In this document: piece by piece, positions 1 through 7,156 of the stretch
Layout: each line of letters starts with the position of its first letter
How positions within the stretch are numbered: position 1 is the stretch's first letter
NCBI GenBank assembly: GCA_024400275.1
Contig: JAKSMY010000065.1
Span: 1 to 9,187 of the forward strand
Length of the DNA stretch: 9,187 nucleotides
Source of the DNA: Paludibacteraceae bacterium
GTDB taxonomy: Bacteria; Bacteroidota; Bacteroidia; Bacteroidales; Paludibacteraceae
Reading direction: 5' to 3'
The notes under the pieces: generated by a model
The model's input: only the letters and a program-made list of their open reading frames with translations
Databases searched by the model: none
Told to the model about the DNA's origin: nothing
Position numbers and translations under genes: made by a program

Positions 1-1976
1 CCGTTTGTATCAACCCCAAAGAGGAGAAAAATCAATGGTTGAAAGGCAAGCATGTAATCGTTCCGATTGTAGGGCGCGAGATACCCATTATTGAAGACCG
101 ATATGTGGAAATCGGTTTCGGTACAGGTTGCTTGAAAGTGACACCTGCTCATGATGTTAACGACTACGCATTAGGGCAGAAACATAATTTAAAAACGATT
201 GACGTTTTCACGGCAGATGCCCATTTGACGATGGAAAATATTGAGCCAGAACTGAAATCTAATGTACTTAAATACGATGGTCAAGATAGATTCGACTGTC
301 GGTCGACCGTCGGTAAAGACCTGGAAAAAGCAGGGTTGCTGGAAAAGGTAGAAGACTACGACAACAAGGTGGGTTATTCGGAGCGTACCAACGTCCCCAT
401 CGAACCGCGTCTCTCGTTGCAGTGGTTTATTCGTATGCAGCACTTTGCCGATATTGCCTTACCCCCTGTGATGAACGACGAGATAGTTTTCTATCCTGCT
501 AAGTATAAAAATACGTATCGCAATTGGCTGGAGGGTATCAAGGATTGGTGTATATCGCGTCAGTTATGGTGGGGACACCGTATTCCTGCTTATTATGATG
601 CTGATTTGCTGGCACAAACGGGATTGGAGGATTATCCGAATGACAAGATTGTCGTGAGTGAGACCAAGCCCGAAGGCAACTACGTACAGGACGAAGGGGC
701 TTTGGACACTTGGTTCAGTTCATGGTTATGGCCTATTTCGTTATTCCTTGAGGACGGTGGCGAGATAGACCAATTAGCCAATAGCCAATTAGCCAATGAC
801 CAATTAAGTTATTATTACCCGACAGCCGACTTGGTAACGGGTCCAGATATTATTTTCTTCTGGGTAGCCAGAATGATTATGGCAGGCTACGAGTATATGG
901 GTACTATGCCGTTTAAACATGTTTATTTCACAGGTATAGTGCGCGATAAACTTGGTCGCAAGATGTCCAAATCACTTGGTAACAGTCCTGACCCGCTGGA
1001 GTTGATTGAGCGTTATGGCGCAGACGGAGTGCGAATGGGTATTTTGCTCTCTGCTCCCGCAGGAAATGATATTTTGTACGACGATTCGCTCTGCGAACAG
1101 GGACGTAATTTCTGCAATAAGATTTGGAACTGTTTCCGTATGATACAAGGATTGACGGTTGACCATTCCCAATGCACGATGCCGGGTGCCAATAAATTGG
1201 CTGTTGATTGGTTCCGCAGCAAGTTGAATGAAACATCAGCCGAGATAGCCGATTTGATGAAGAAATATCGTCTAAGTGAGGCGTTGATGGCCATCTATAA
1301 GCTCTATACCGATGAGTTCTCCGGTTGGTATCTCGAAATGATTAAACCGGCTTATCAGCAGCCGATTGATTGTGCTACGTATCAAATTACGTTGCAGTAT
1401 TTTGACGAGATGTTGCGTCTCCTGCACCCCTTTATGCCGTTTATTACGGAGGAGTTGTGGCAGAACCTTGCCGAGCGCAAAGAGGGTGAGAGTATTATGT
1501 TTGCGCCGTTGGGCAAGGACGATGCGATAGACAAGCAATTATTGGACAAGATAGAATTTACAAAGGAAGTAGTGGCAGGCGTGCGCAATGTGCGTGCGTC
1601 CAAGAATATACCTCCTAAGGAGAAGATGACTTTGATTAGCCCGATTGAACTGTCTGAGTTGGTGGCTAAACTTGCCAATGTGGAGGTTGTGAATCAATCG
1701 TCCTGCTCCAATACATCGTCCTTTATAGTAGGAACAACAGAGTTCAGTATTCCGTTGGATAATTTTGTTAATAAGGACGAAGAATTAGTTAAACTACAAG
1801 CCGATTTGGCACATCAAGAGGGATTTTTAAGAGGAGTGATGGCTAAATTGAATAACGAACGTTTTGTGGCAAATGCCAAACCGGAAATTGTAGAGTTAGA
1901 ACGTAAGAAACAGCATGATGCCGAACAGCGTATTGCTACTTTGAAGCAATCGATAGCGGCACTTAGTATTAATTAA
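1..1976 (+). CDS. valS: Valyl-tRNA synthetase, 5'-truncated by the window edge
   Basis: Cytoplasmic class I aminoacyl-tRNA synthetase that charges tRNA-Val. The frame is open from base 3 through to the TAA at 1974-1976 and the family sequence continues upstream of the first TTG at 39 (VCINPKEEKNQW), so the gene starts outside the window and TTG 39 is not its start. About 658 codons are present of a usual 870 or so, so the HIGH motif is missing. Visible in order: the CP1 editing domain with GTGCLKVTPAHDVNDY (from about 120), DWCISRQLWWGHRIP (543-587), DLVTGPDIIFFWVARM (about 829-876), the ATP-binding KMSKS loop (960-974), the anticodon-binding helical domain with HPFMPFITEELW, and the C-terminal coiled-coil arm after about 1780 (NERFVANAKPEIVELER). 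An extra in-frame tandem repeat lies at 771-808. The FadL-like gene follows after 13 bases, so co-transcription is likely. Confidence 0.97.
   Translation, partial: VCINPKEEKNQWLKGKHVIVPIVGREIPIIEDRYVEIGFGTGCLKVTPAHDVNDYALGQKHNLKTIDVFTADAHLTMENIEPELKSNVLKYDGQDRFDCRSTVGKDLEKAGLLEKVEDYDNKVGYSERTNVPIEPRLSLQWFIRMQHFADIALPPVMNDEIVFYPAKYKNTYRNWLEGIKDWCISRQLWWGHRIPAYYDADLLAQTGLEDYPNDKIVVSETKPEGNYVQDEGALDTWFSSWLWPISLFLEDGGEIDQLANSQLANDQLSYYYPTADLVTGPDIIFFWVARMIMAGYEYMGTMPFKHVYFTGIVRDKLGRKMSKSLGNSPDPLELIERYGADGVRMGILLSAPAGNDILYDDSLCEQGRNFCNKIWNCFRMIQGLTVDHSQCTMPGANKLAVDWFRSKLNETSAEIADLMKKYRLSEALMAIYKLYTDEFSGWYLEMIKPAYQQPIDCATYQITLQYFDEMLRLLHPFMPFITEELWQNLAERKEGESIMFAPLGKDDAIDKQLLDKIEFTKEVVAGVRNVRASKNIPPKEKMTLISPIELSELVAKLANVEVVNQSSCSNTSSFIVGTTEFSIPLDNFVNKDEELVKLQADLAHQEGFLRGVMAKLNNERFVANAKPEIVELERKKQHDAEQRIATLKQSIAALSIN
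771..808 (+). repeat. In-frame 15-base tandem repeat inside valS
   Basis: Two copies of a 15-base unit (CAATTAGCCAATAGC at 771-785, CAATTAGCCAATGAC at 786-800) are followed by a partial third, CAATTA. Each unit is itself a near-duplicate of 8 + 7 bases beginning CAAT. Because 15 is a multiple of three the frame is kept, giving QLANS QLAND QL. It lies between the acidic stretch EDGGEID and the conserved YYYPTADLVTGPDI segment, where ValRS relatives recalled from memory have a shorter, variable loop. The composition resembles an intergenic repeat more than coding sequence. Confidence 0.8.
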
Positions 1977-1989
1977 AATAAACAATAGT

Positions 1990-3369
1990 ATGAAAAAAGG
2001 TTTTGTATTATTTTCGATGGCTCTATCATGTGGATCATTGTTGGGGAGTGGTTTGAGCAACAACACGAATCAGTCAGCAGCTTATTTGCGTAATCCGGTT
2101 CGTGAGACGGCAATTGCGGAGGATGGTGTGTTTTACAATCCGGCGGGAACGGCTTTTTTGTCCAATGGCATTCATGTGAATGTGAACTGGCAGATGGCGT
2201 ATCAAAATCGTGATGTAACATACGATTGCCCGGTGTTTGCGTTGGGCGAAGGCAACACGGGGGCTTCTAAAACATTTCGGGGCAAGATGATGGCTCCTGT
2301 TATTCCATCTGTTTTCCTGACTTATAACTGGGATCGTTGGAATATCCAAGCAGGATTTAATATCGTTGGTGGTGGCGGTAAGTGCAAGTACAAGGAAGGA
2401 GTGGGCATGTTTGAGTTGGCAGTAGGTCAATTGATGACAGGTAAGGACAATAAAGCGGAAGTCATTGCTAAAATTCAGCAACAAATACCGTCGTTTCCAC
2501 CAGATGCAGCTATGCAATATGGTATGAAGATGTCGTTAACGGGTGCCAGTTACATCTATGGCGTTACCTTAGGAACCAGTTACGAGATTATTAAGGACCA
2601 TTTGAGCGTTAGTTTGGGCGTTCGCGGCGTGTATATGAACAATATTTACACGGGTGATGTGACCAATCTGGCAATGAATTTCTCGGCCGTTGGCATACCG
2701 CCTATTAAGGTGAATAAGTCCGATAACCCCAAGTTAGGGGATCTTCATTTGGACTGCGAACAGAAAGGCTTTGGCGTTACACCTATGATTGGTATTGATT
2801 ATCGTATTAACGAGCATTGGAATTTATCGGCTAAGGTGGAGGTGCAGACCTATATCAATTTGAAGAATAAGTCCAGCAACAGCCCAATGGTGGACACATT
2901 GGTATCGAATTATGCCGATGGCAAGAGAGTGCGTAACGACCTGCCTACCATCTTCAATATCAGTGCTGAGTATAGTCCTATTTCTGCCGTTCGTATCGGA
3001 GCTACCTATCACTATTACGACGAGAAGCATGCTAAGAAATCGGCTGACGATTATGACAGCAACAAGGGCACGCACGAGTGCGCTGTCGGCTTGGATTGGG
3101 ACGCTTGCAAGTATATTACCCTGTCTGCCGGTTATACGGGCAGTTTCTTTAGTCAGTCGGATAAGGAAATATCGGAGTTAGGTTATTCGCTCACCAGCCA
3201 TAACTTGCACGTCGGTCTCCGTATTAACTGCAACGAGCATTGGAATTTGGACCTCGGTTATCTGCACACGTTCTACACCACACGTGATGTGACGAAGGAC
3301 GAGGGTTATAAGTTACACTTTGAACGTACCAACGATGTATTGGGTATCGGTGTAACCTGCGCTTATTAA
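1990..3369 (+). CDS. OmpP1/FadL-family outer-membrane channel
   Basis: A 459-residue outer-membrane beta-barrel of the OmpP1/FadL/TodX family, which carries hydrophobic compounds such as long-chain fatty acids across the outer membrane; the substrate here is unknown. The ATG at 1990 starts a basic, hydrophobic signal peptide (MKKGFVLFSMALSCGSLLG), with cleavage likely near residues 18-21. The mature N-terminus has the family hallmark: SNNTNQSAAYLRNPVRE, then VFYNPAGTAFLSNG, the plug region with the NPAG motif. The rest is alternating amphipathic strands (for example VTPMIGIDYRINEHWNLSAK) and the protein ends in an aromatic residue (GIGVTCAY), as barrel proteins do. Length fits the family. It follows valS by 13 bases with no room for a promoter, so it is probably read through from valS, and it ends before a strong hairpin. 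The RIN-EHWNL strand motif occurs twice. Confidence 0.9.
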   Translation: MKKGFVLFSMALSCGSLLGSGLSNNTNQSAAYLRNPVRETAIAEDGVFYNPAGTAFLSNGIHVNVNWQMAYQNRDVTYDCPVFALGEGNTGASKTFRGKMMAPVIPSVFLTYNWDRWNIQAGFNIVGGGGKCKYKEGVGMFELAVGQLMTGKDNKAEVIAKIQQQIPSFPPDAAMQYGMKMSLTGASYIYGVTLGTSYEIIKDHLSVSLGVRGVYMNNIYTGDVTNLAMNFSAVGIPPIKVNKSDNPKLGDLHLDCEQKGFGVTPMIGIDYRINEHWNLSAKVEVQTYINLKNKSSNSPMVDTLVSNYADGKRVRNDLPTIFNISAEYSPISAVRIGATYHYYDEKHAKKSADDYDSNKGTHECAVGLDWDACKYITLSAGYTGSFFSQSDKEISELGYSLTSHNLHVGLRINCNEHWNLDLGYLHTFYTTRDVTKDEGYKLHFERTNDVLGIGVTCAY

Positions 3370-3383
3370 GAAGTAAACTAATA

Positions 3384-3428
3384 GACAAAAAAGAAGGAGA
3401 TGCAAAATGCGTCTCCTTACTTTTTGTC
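3384..3428. terminator. Bidirectional intrinsic terminator between converging genes
   Basis: An inner 10-base-pair stem (3394-3403 with 3409-3418, one G-T wobble) closes a 5-base loop, AAAAT. A 2x2 internal bulge separates it from an outer A/T arm, GACAAAAA (3384-3391) with TTTTTGTC (3421-3428). On the plus strand a T run follows the G/C stem; on the minus strand the A run becomes a T run. It can therefore end both the valS/FadL transcript and the oadB-side operon, which converge here with 77 bases between their stop codons. Confidence 0.88.
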
Positions 3429-3446
3429 AATATATGTACTTACTAA

Positions 3447-4625
3447 TTATCCTAACATAGTCAGCAGAATACCGGCAGCCACGGCAGAGCCAATCACACC
3501 TGCCACATTCGGTCCCATAGCGTGCATGAGAAGGAAGTTGCTTGGGTCGGCTTTGGCACCTTCCATTTGGCTGACACGAGCAGCCATTGGGACAGCACTG
3601 ACACCGGCAGAGCCGATTAGTGGGTTAATCTTCTCCTTGCTGAACAAGTTCATAAATTTAGCCAACAACACACCTCCTGCAGAACCTAACGAGAAGGCTA
3701 TGATACCCATTGCAAGAATAAGCAGTGTTTTGATGCTGAGGAACGTAACACCGGTAGCGGTAGCACCAACGCTCAGTCCGAGGAAGATAACCACGATGTT
3801 CATCAATTCGTTCTGGGCTGTTTTGCTCAAACGATCTACCACACCACATTCTTTCATCAGGTTACCCAACATCAGGCAGCCAATCAAAGGTGCAGCATCA
3901 GGCAATACCAATGCTACGATAGCAGTGATGATAATCGGGAAGACGATTTTCTCGGTCTTGCTTACCTTACGGAGTTGTTGCATTTTGATTTTACGTTCCG
4001 CTTCTGTGGTCAGGGCACGCATAATAGGCGGCTGAATAACAGGCACCAGTGCCATGTATGAATAAGCAGCAATAGCGATAGGACCAAGCAAATGAGGAGC
4101 CAGTTTACTGGTTAGGAAAATACTGGTTGGTCCATCTGCTCCACCGATAATACCTATACTTCCGGCTTCTGCGGCGGTAAAACCAAGTGCGTTGGCACAT
4201 AAGAACGTAACGAAAATACCTAATTGAGCAGCGGCACCGAGCATGAATGATTTAGGATTAGCAATAAGAGGTCCAAAATCAGTCATAGCACCTACGCCAA
4301 TAAAAATCAAACAGGGGTACAATCCGGCTTTAACACCGATGTACATAACATCTAACAGACCTGCTTCTTTTAGGATGGCACCATAACTATGATAAGCCGG
4401 TGAGGAAGGATCTAAGAAAGCAGCCCAAAGCTCTTCATGAAACATACCTGCCATAGGCAAGTTGGTGAGGAGCATACCAAAAGCAATAGGGAGCAACAAT
4501 AGCGGCTCATATTGCTTTTTGATGGCCAAAAACAAAAGGAAGAAAGAGATTAGCAGCATCAGAGCCTGTTGCCACGAAATCTGCATAAATCCCATGTTTT
4601 GGAAAAACTCAAGTATCGCTTCCAT
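3447..4625 (-). CDS. oadB: Na+-translocating decarboxylase beta subunit (OadB/MmdB)
   Basis: A 392-residue inner-membrane protein with about nine or more hydrophobic segments. It decarboxylates carboxybiotin on the carrier protein and couples this to Na+ export. The residues known to matter in Klebsiella OadB all have counterparts at matching spacing: D164 in [10 protein letters not shown] (D203 there), Y190 (Y229), then N334, G338, S343 and R350 in [17 protein letters not shown] (N373, G377, S382, R389). The protein therefore looks intact and active. The ATG at 4623-4625 lies one base after the biotin-carrier stop codon, so translation is probably coupled. It is the last gene of the operon and runs into the shared terminator. 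The beta subunit is common to oxaloacetate, glutaconyl-CoA and methylmalonyl-CoA decarboxylases; the neighbours pick methylmalonyl-CoA. Confidence 0.97.
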   Translation of the reverse strand: MEAILEFFQNMGFMQISWQQALMLLISFFLLFLAIKKQYEPLLLLPIAFGMLLTNLPMAGMFHEELWAAFLDPSSPAYHSYGAILKEAGLLDVMYIGVKAGLYPCLIFIGVGAMTDFGPLIANPKSFMLGAAAQLGIFVTFLCANALGFTAAEAGSIGIIGGADGPTSIFLTSKLAPHLLGPIAIAAYSYMALVPVIQPPIMRALTTEAERKIKMQQLRKVSKTEKIVFPIIITAIVALVLPDAAPLIGCLMLGNLMKECGVVDRLSKTAQNELMNIVVIFLGLSVGATATGVTFLSIKTLLILAMGIIAFSLGSAGGVLLAKFMNLFSKEKINPLIGSAGVSAVPMAARVSQMEGAKADPSNFLLMHAMGPNVAGVIGSAVAAGILLTMLG

Positions 4626-4626
4626 A

Positions 4627-5076
4627 TTAGCCGAGAACTACCAATACGTCATCTTGCATAACCGTTTGACCGGCAGCAACAAGGATTTGTTTAACTGTAC
4701 CATCACATTCTGCGGCGATGTCGTTAGCCATTTTCATGCTCTCTAATTGCAGGAGAACATCACCTTTTGTAACGGTTTGTCCTTCGCTAACCATCAGTTT
4801 GATGATAGAGCCGGGTAGGGGACTAACCACTTTGGTGCCGGCAACGGGGGCAGCGGCAGCAGGAGCCGGTGCGGCAGGAGCAGCAGGAGCAGCGGGAGCT
4901 GGAGCCGGTGCGGCAGCGGGTTTGGGAGCAGCAGCCTTAGGTGCAGGTGCGGCTTTCTTCTCTGTTTCTACTTGGTATTTCTTTCCGTTAACGGTAACTT
5001 CGGTCAAACCGTTTTCAATTTCCTCTACGGCTGCGGTATAATCAACGCCGTCGATTTTGAATTTAAATTCTTTCAT
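4627..5076 (-). CDS. mmdC: Biotin carboxyl carrier subunit of the decarboxylase
   Basis: A 149-residue carrier protein that shuttles the carboxyl group on biotin from MmdA to OadB. Residues 1-40 form a small N-terminal domain ([20 protein letters not shown]), residues about 42-80 a flexible Ala/Pro linker, and residues 80-149 a biotinyl/lipoyl domain starting [11 protein letters not shown]. The biotin site is ESMKMAND with K115 as the attachment lysine; Ser replaces the more usual Ala in EAMKM. The long linker is typical of carriers that swing between two active sites. The gene starts at ATG 5074-5076 after an A-rich leader and lies 62 bases after oadG and one base before oadB. A lipoyl role is unlikely given the MKM motif and the neighbours. 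Confidence 0.95.
   Translation of the reverse strand: MKEFKFKIDGVDYTAAVEEIENGLTEVTVNGKKYQVETEKKAAPAPKAAAPKPAAAPAPAPAAPAAPAAPAPAAAAPVAGTKVVSPLPGSIIKLMVSEGQTVTKGDVLLQLESMKMANDIAAECDGTVKQILVAAGQTVMQDDVLVVLG
4840..4950 (-). repeat. Ala/Pro linker-coding low-complexity tract
   Basis: G/C-rich, degenerate 3- and 6-base repeats built on GCAGGA / GCAGCG on the plus strand encode the Ala-Pro linker at residues about 43-79 of the biotin carrier. Long open frames on the opposite strand here are a by-product of this composition. Linker length probably varies between strains. Confidence 0.75.
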
Positions 5077-5100
5077 AATTGTTGATTTGTTTTTTTGTTT

Positions 5101-5140
5101 TTCGATTCTTCGAATTTTCGATTTCTCGAATCTTCGAATT
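5101..5140 (-). repeat. Five tandem 8-base units between oadG and the biotin-carrier gene
   Basis: On the plus strand five contiguous 8-mers fit TTCGAWTY: TTCGATTC, TTCGAATT, TTCGATTT, CTCGAATC, TTCGAATT. The last unit overlaps the oadG stop codon (5139-5141). The units contain the palindrome TTCGAA and could form only weak hairpins. No T-run terminator or TAnnTTTG promoter is seen. The bases at 5077-5100 form an A-rich leader before the biotin-carrier ATG. Confidence 0.85.
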
Positions 5141-5543
5141 ATCTATTGAGATTATTTATTCCAAACACTTTATTATTCCACGCGGTGGAATGTCCTTGCA
5201 ATGTTATTTGCGGAACAGCACTCAGTTGAGCGTTGTTGTATAGTTGGAGTGCCATTGCTACGGCAGCCATGTCTGCATCAGACTCGTTCAAATGCAAAGC
5301 CATTGCTACGGCTGCCATATCGGCATCAGTAGTTTTGGCTAGTTTGGGTGAACTGGCAGGGGTACATACTTTCTTGGGCGCGTCATTGCTGCGGTCGCGC
5401 ATAATGAAACCGAGCAGTTTCATGATATACACGAAAACAAACAGCAGCATCAAGACTAAAACAAACCCAAGAATGGTCACCATCCAAATGAAACTCCACT
5501 CCGATCCTGTTGATGTTAATGCTAATAAAGTCATAATTATCAT
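5139..5543 (-). CDS. oadG: OadG-like small membrane subunit (gamma/delta)
   Basis: A 134-residue protein of the OadG/MmdD type: one transmembrane helix (about residues 18-48, [17 protein letters not shown] within it), then a cytosolic tail that ties the carboxyltransferase to the membrane part of the decarboxylase. The tail holds the Ala-rich helix [10 protein letters not shown] and a Trp-containing end, [11 protein letters not shown], both matching what is recalled for Bacteroidales OadG. The odd point is that the Ala-rich helix occurs twice in exact tandem, residues 73-88 and 89-104; relatives recalled from memory have it once. Two starts are possible: ATG 5543, used here, and ATG 5534 (M4). 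It lies 32 bases after mmdA and 62 before the biotin-carrier gene. Confidence 0.88.
   Translation of the reverse strand: MIIMTLLALTSTGSEWSFIWMVTILGFVLVLMLLFVFVYIMKLLGFIMRDRSNDAPKKVCTPASSPKLAKTTDADMAAVAMALHLNESDADMAAVAMALQLYNNAQLSAVPQITLQGHSTAWNNKVFGINNLNR
5232..5327 (-). repeat. Tandem 48-base (16-codon) duplication inside oadG
   Basis: Copy 1 is 5280-5327 and copy 2 is 5232-5279. Both begin with the same 11 residues, [11 protein letters not shown], and then differ (HLNES in copy 1, QLYNN in copy 2). Within the shared 11 codons five differ by silent changes only (gcc/gca, gat/gac, gca/gct, gct/gca, ttg/ctc) and none changes an amino acid. Confidence 0.9.
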
Positions 5544-5548
5544 TGTTT

Positions 5549-5569
5549 TTGAATATTGAATTTTGAATT
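5549..5569 (-). repeat. Three tandem heptamers between mmdA and oadG
   Basis: On the plus strand the units are TTGAATA, TTGAATT, TTGAATT (consensus TTGAATW), with a decayed fourth unit running to the mmdA stop codon at 5576-5578. They fill most of the 32-base gap between the two genes. Confidence 0.8.
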
Positions 5570-5575
5570 ATGAGA

Positions 5576-7132
5576 TTACAGCGGCAGATTGCAGTGTTTC
5601 TTAGCCGGATTGGTCAAGCGTTTTGTTTGCAGTTTTTCGAAGGCGTTGCAGATGCGGGCACGGGTTGTACTAGGCTCAATAACGTCATCAATATAACCGC
5701 GATTGGCAGCTTGATACGGGCTGGCGAACAGGTCTTTGTATTCAGCCTCTTTCTCGGCAATAAATTTCTTCTTTTCTTCAGGGTCTTCCATCGCTTTGAG
5801 GGCTTTGGCTTGCAGTACACCTACGGCACCGCTGGCTCCCATAACGGCAATTTCGGCATTGGGCCATGAGTAGCACATGTCACCGCGGAGTTGTTTGCAG
5901 CTCATGACGATATGACTTCCGCCATAACTCTTACGGATTGTGATGGTTACTTTGGGAACGGTAGCCTCGCCGTATGCGAACATCAACTTGGCTCCGTGAT
6001 CGATAATGCCGGCATACTCTTGTCCCGTACCGCAGAGGAAGCCCGGAACATCAACCAAAGTCAATATCTGAATATTGAAAGCATCGCAGAAACGAACGAA
6101 ACGGGCAGCTTTACGGCTGGCATCGCAGTCCAATACACCGGCTAACCAACTGGGTTGGTTGGCAATGATACCTGTGGAACGGCCGTTGAAGTGAGCGAAA
6201 CCGCAGATGATATTTTTGGCATAGTCTTTATGAACCTCAAAGAAGTCGCCGTCATCAACAATGCCGTTGATAATCTCGTGCATATCGTAAGGCTTATTGG
6301 GGTCATTGGGAACGATATTGTTCAATCCCTCTTCGATACGCATAGGGTCATCGCCGGTAGGCACGATAGGAGCCTCTTCCATATTGTTTTGAGGAATGAA
6401 GCTGACCAATTTGCGAACCATTGCCATAGCTTCTTCTTCGGTAGGAGCTACGAAGTGTGTCACACCGGACTTGCTGGCGTGAATCTTGGCACCGCCTAAT
6501 TGCTCTACGGTAACATCTTCACCGGTGACGCTTTTGACAACCTTTGGACCGGTGATGAACATATAACTATTATTCTCGGTCATCATGATAAAGTCGGTTA
6601 ATGCAGGACTATACACAGCACCACCGGCGCAGGGACCAAAAATAACGCTGATTTGAGGAACGACACCCGAAGCCAAGATGTTACGCTCAAAAATCTCGGC
6701 GTATCCGGCAAGAGCGCAGGCACCTTCTTGAATACGTGCTCCTCCCGAGTCATTCAGACCAATGATAGGAGCACCTAATTTCATGGCTTGATCCATGACA
6801 TTGCAAATCTTCAGTGCCATTGTCTCACTCAGAGAGCCACCGATGACGGTTGCGTCTTGTGCGAACACAAAGACCAGACGGCCGTCAATTGTACCTGAGC
6901 CAACGGCAACGCCGTCGCCAAGGAATACTTTTTTATCCATGCCGAAATCGTGGCAGCGATGGGTAAGAAACATGTTTACTTCTTCAAACGAGCCTTCGTC
7001 CAGAAGCATGTTAATTCGTTCGCGGCAGGTGTAGCATCCTTTGGCGTGATGTTTCTCTACAGCTGCTTCTCCGCCTCCGGCAAGTGCCTTTTCGCGGTTA
7101 TCAATCAACTTTTGAAGTTTTTCGTTATCCAT
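5576..7132 (-). CDS. mmdA: Methylmalonyl-CoA decarboxylase carboxyltransferase subunit (alpha)
   Basis: A 518-residue cytosolic carboxyltransferase of the propionyl-CoA carboxylase-beta/MmdA family; it transfers the carboxyl group of (S)-methylmalonyl-CoA to biotin on the carrier, releasing propionyl-CoA. Two crotonase-like halves are visible. The N-terminal half has LNDSGGARIQEG (126-137) and FGPCAGGAVYSPALTD (165-180). The C-terminal half has DVPGFLCGTGQE (361-372), KSYGGSHIVM (401-410) and WPNAEIAVMGA (423-433), and the protein ends in NPAKKHCNLPL. Length is normal. The specificity position after YGG-x-x is I408, as in MmdA/transcarboxylase types, not the Asp of Streptomyces PccB. FLCG (usually FLPG) and YGGSH (usually YGGAY/SY) are local departures from the consensus. 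The neighbours (mce, oadG, oadB) favour a decarboxylase over a biotin-dependent carboxylase; the reverse role as a PCC beta subunit remains possible if a biotin carboxylase exists elsewhere. Confidence 0.94.
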   Translation of the reverse strand: MDNEKLQKLIDNREKALAGGGEAAVEKHHAKGCYTCRERINMLLDEGSFEEVNMFLTHRCHDFGMDKKVFLGDGVAVGSGTIDGRLVFVFAQDATVIGGSLSETMALKICNVMDQAMKLGAPIIGLNDSGGARIQEGACALAGYAEIFERNILASGVVPQISVIFGPCAGGAVYSPALTDFIMMTENNSYMFITGPKVVKSVTGEDVTVEQLGGAKIHASKSGVTHFVAPTEEEAMAMVRKLVSFIPQNNMEEAPIVPTGDDPMRIEEGLNNIVPNDPNKPYDMHEIINGIVDDGDFFEVHKDYAKNIICGFAHFNGRSTGIIANQPSWLAGVLDCDASRKAARFVRFCDAFNIQILTLVDVPGFLCGTGQEYAGIIDHGAKLMFAYGEATVPKVTITIRKSYGGSHIVMSCKQLRGDMCYSWPNAEIAVMGASGAVGVLQAKALKAMEDPEEKKKFIAEKEAEYKDLFASPYQAANRGYIDDVIEPSTTRARICNAFEKLQTKRLTNPAKKHCNLPL

Positions 7133-7134
7133 AT

Positions 7135-7155
7135 CTTTAAACTATAAACTTTAGA
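7135..7155 (-). repeat. Three tandem heptamers between mce and mmdA
   Basis: On the plus strand the units are CTTTAAA, CTATAAA, CTTTAGA (consensus CTWTARA), then CTC into the mce stop codon (7157-7159). They occupy almost the whole 24-base gap and end two bases before the mmdA ATG. Confidence 0.8.
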
Positions 7156-7156
7156 C

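Noticed and set aside
39..41. TTG as the start of valS
   Set aside because: The frame stays open upstream and encodes recognisable ValRS sequence (VCINPKEEKNQW), so the gene continues beyond the window edge.
3400..4035. 211-codon plus-strand open frame opposite oadB
   Set aside because: It lies entirely across the terminator and oadB, which has all key residues; the predicted protein has no recognisable pattern.
4718..5041. Ala/Gly-rich plus-strand open frame
   Set aside because: It is the complement of the Ala/Pro linker of the biotin carrier; the composition explains the lack of stops.
5101..5140. CRISPR array
   Set aside because: The units are contiguous 8-mers without spacers and there are no cas genes.
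5101..5140. Intrinsic terminator inside the operon
   Set aside because: TTCGAA palindromes give only 4-base stems, with no G/C stem followed by a T run in the direction of transcription.
3447..7132. Oxaloacetate or glutaconyl-CoA decarboxylase
   Set aside because: No OadA-type carboxyltransferase is present; the alpha subunit is of the MmdA/PCC-beta type and the adjacent epimerase points to methylmalonyl-CoA.
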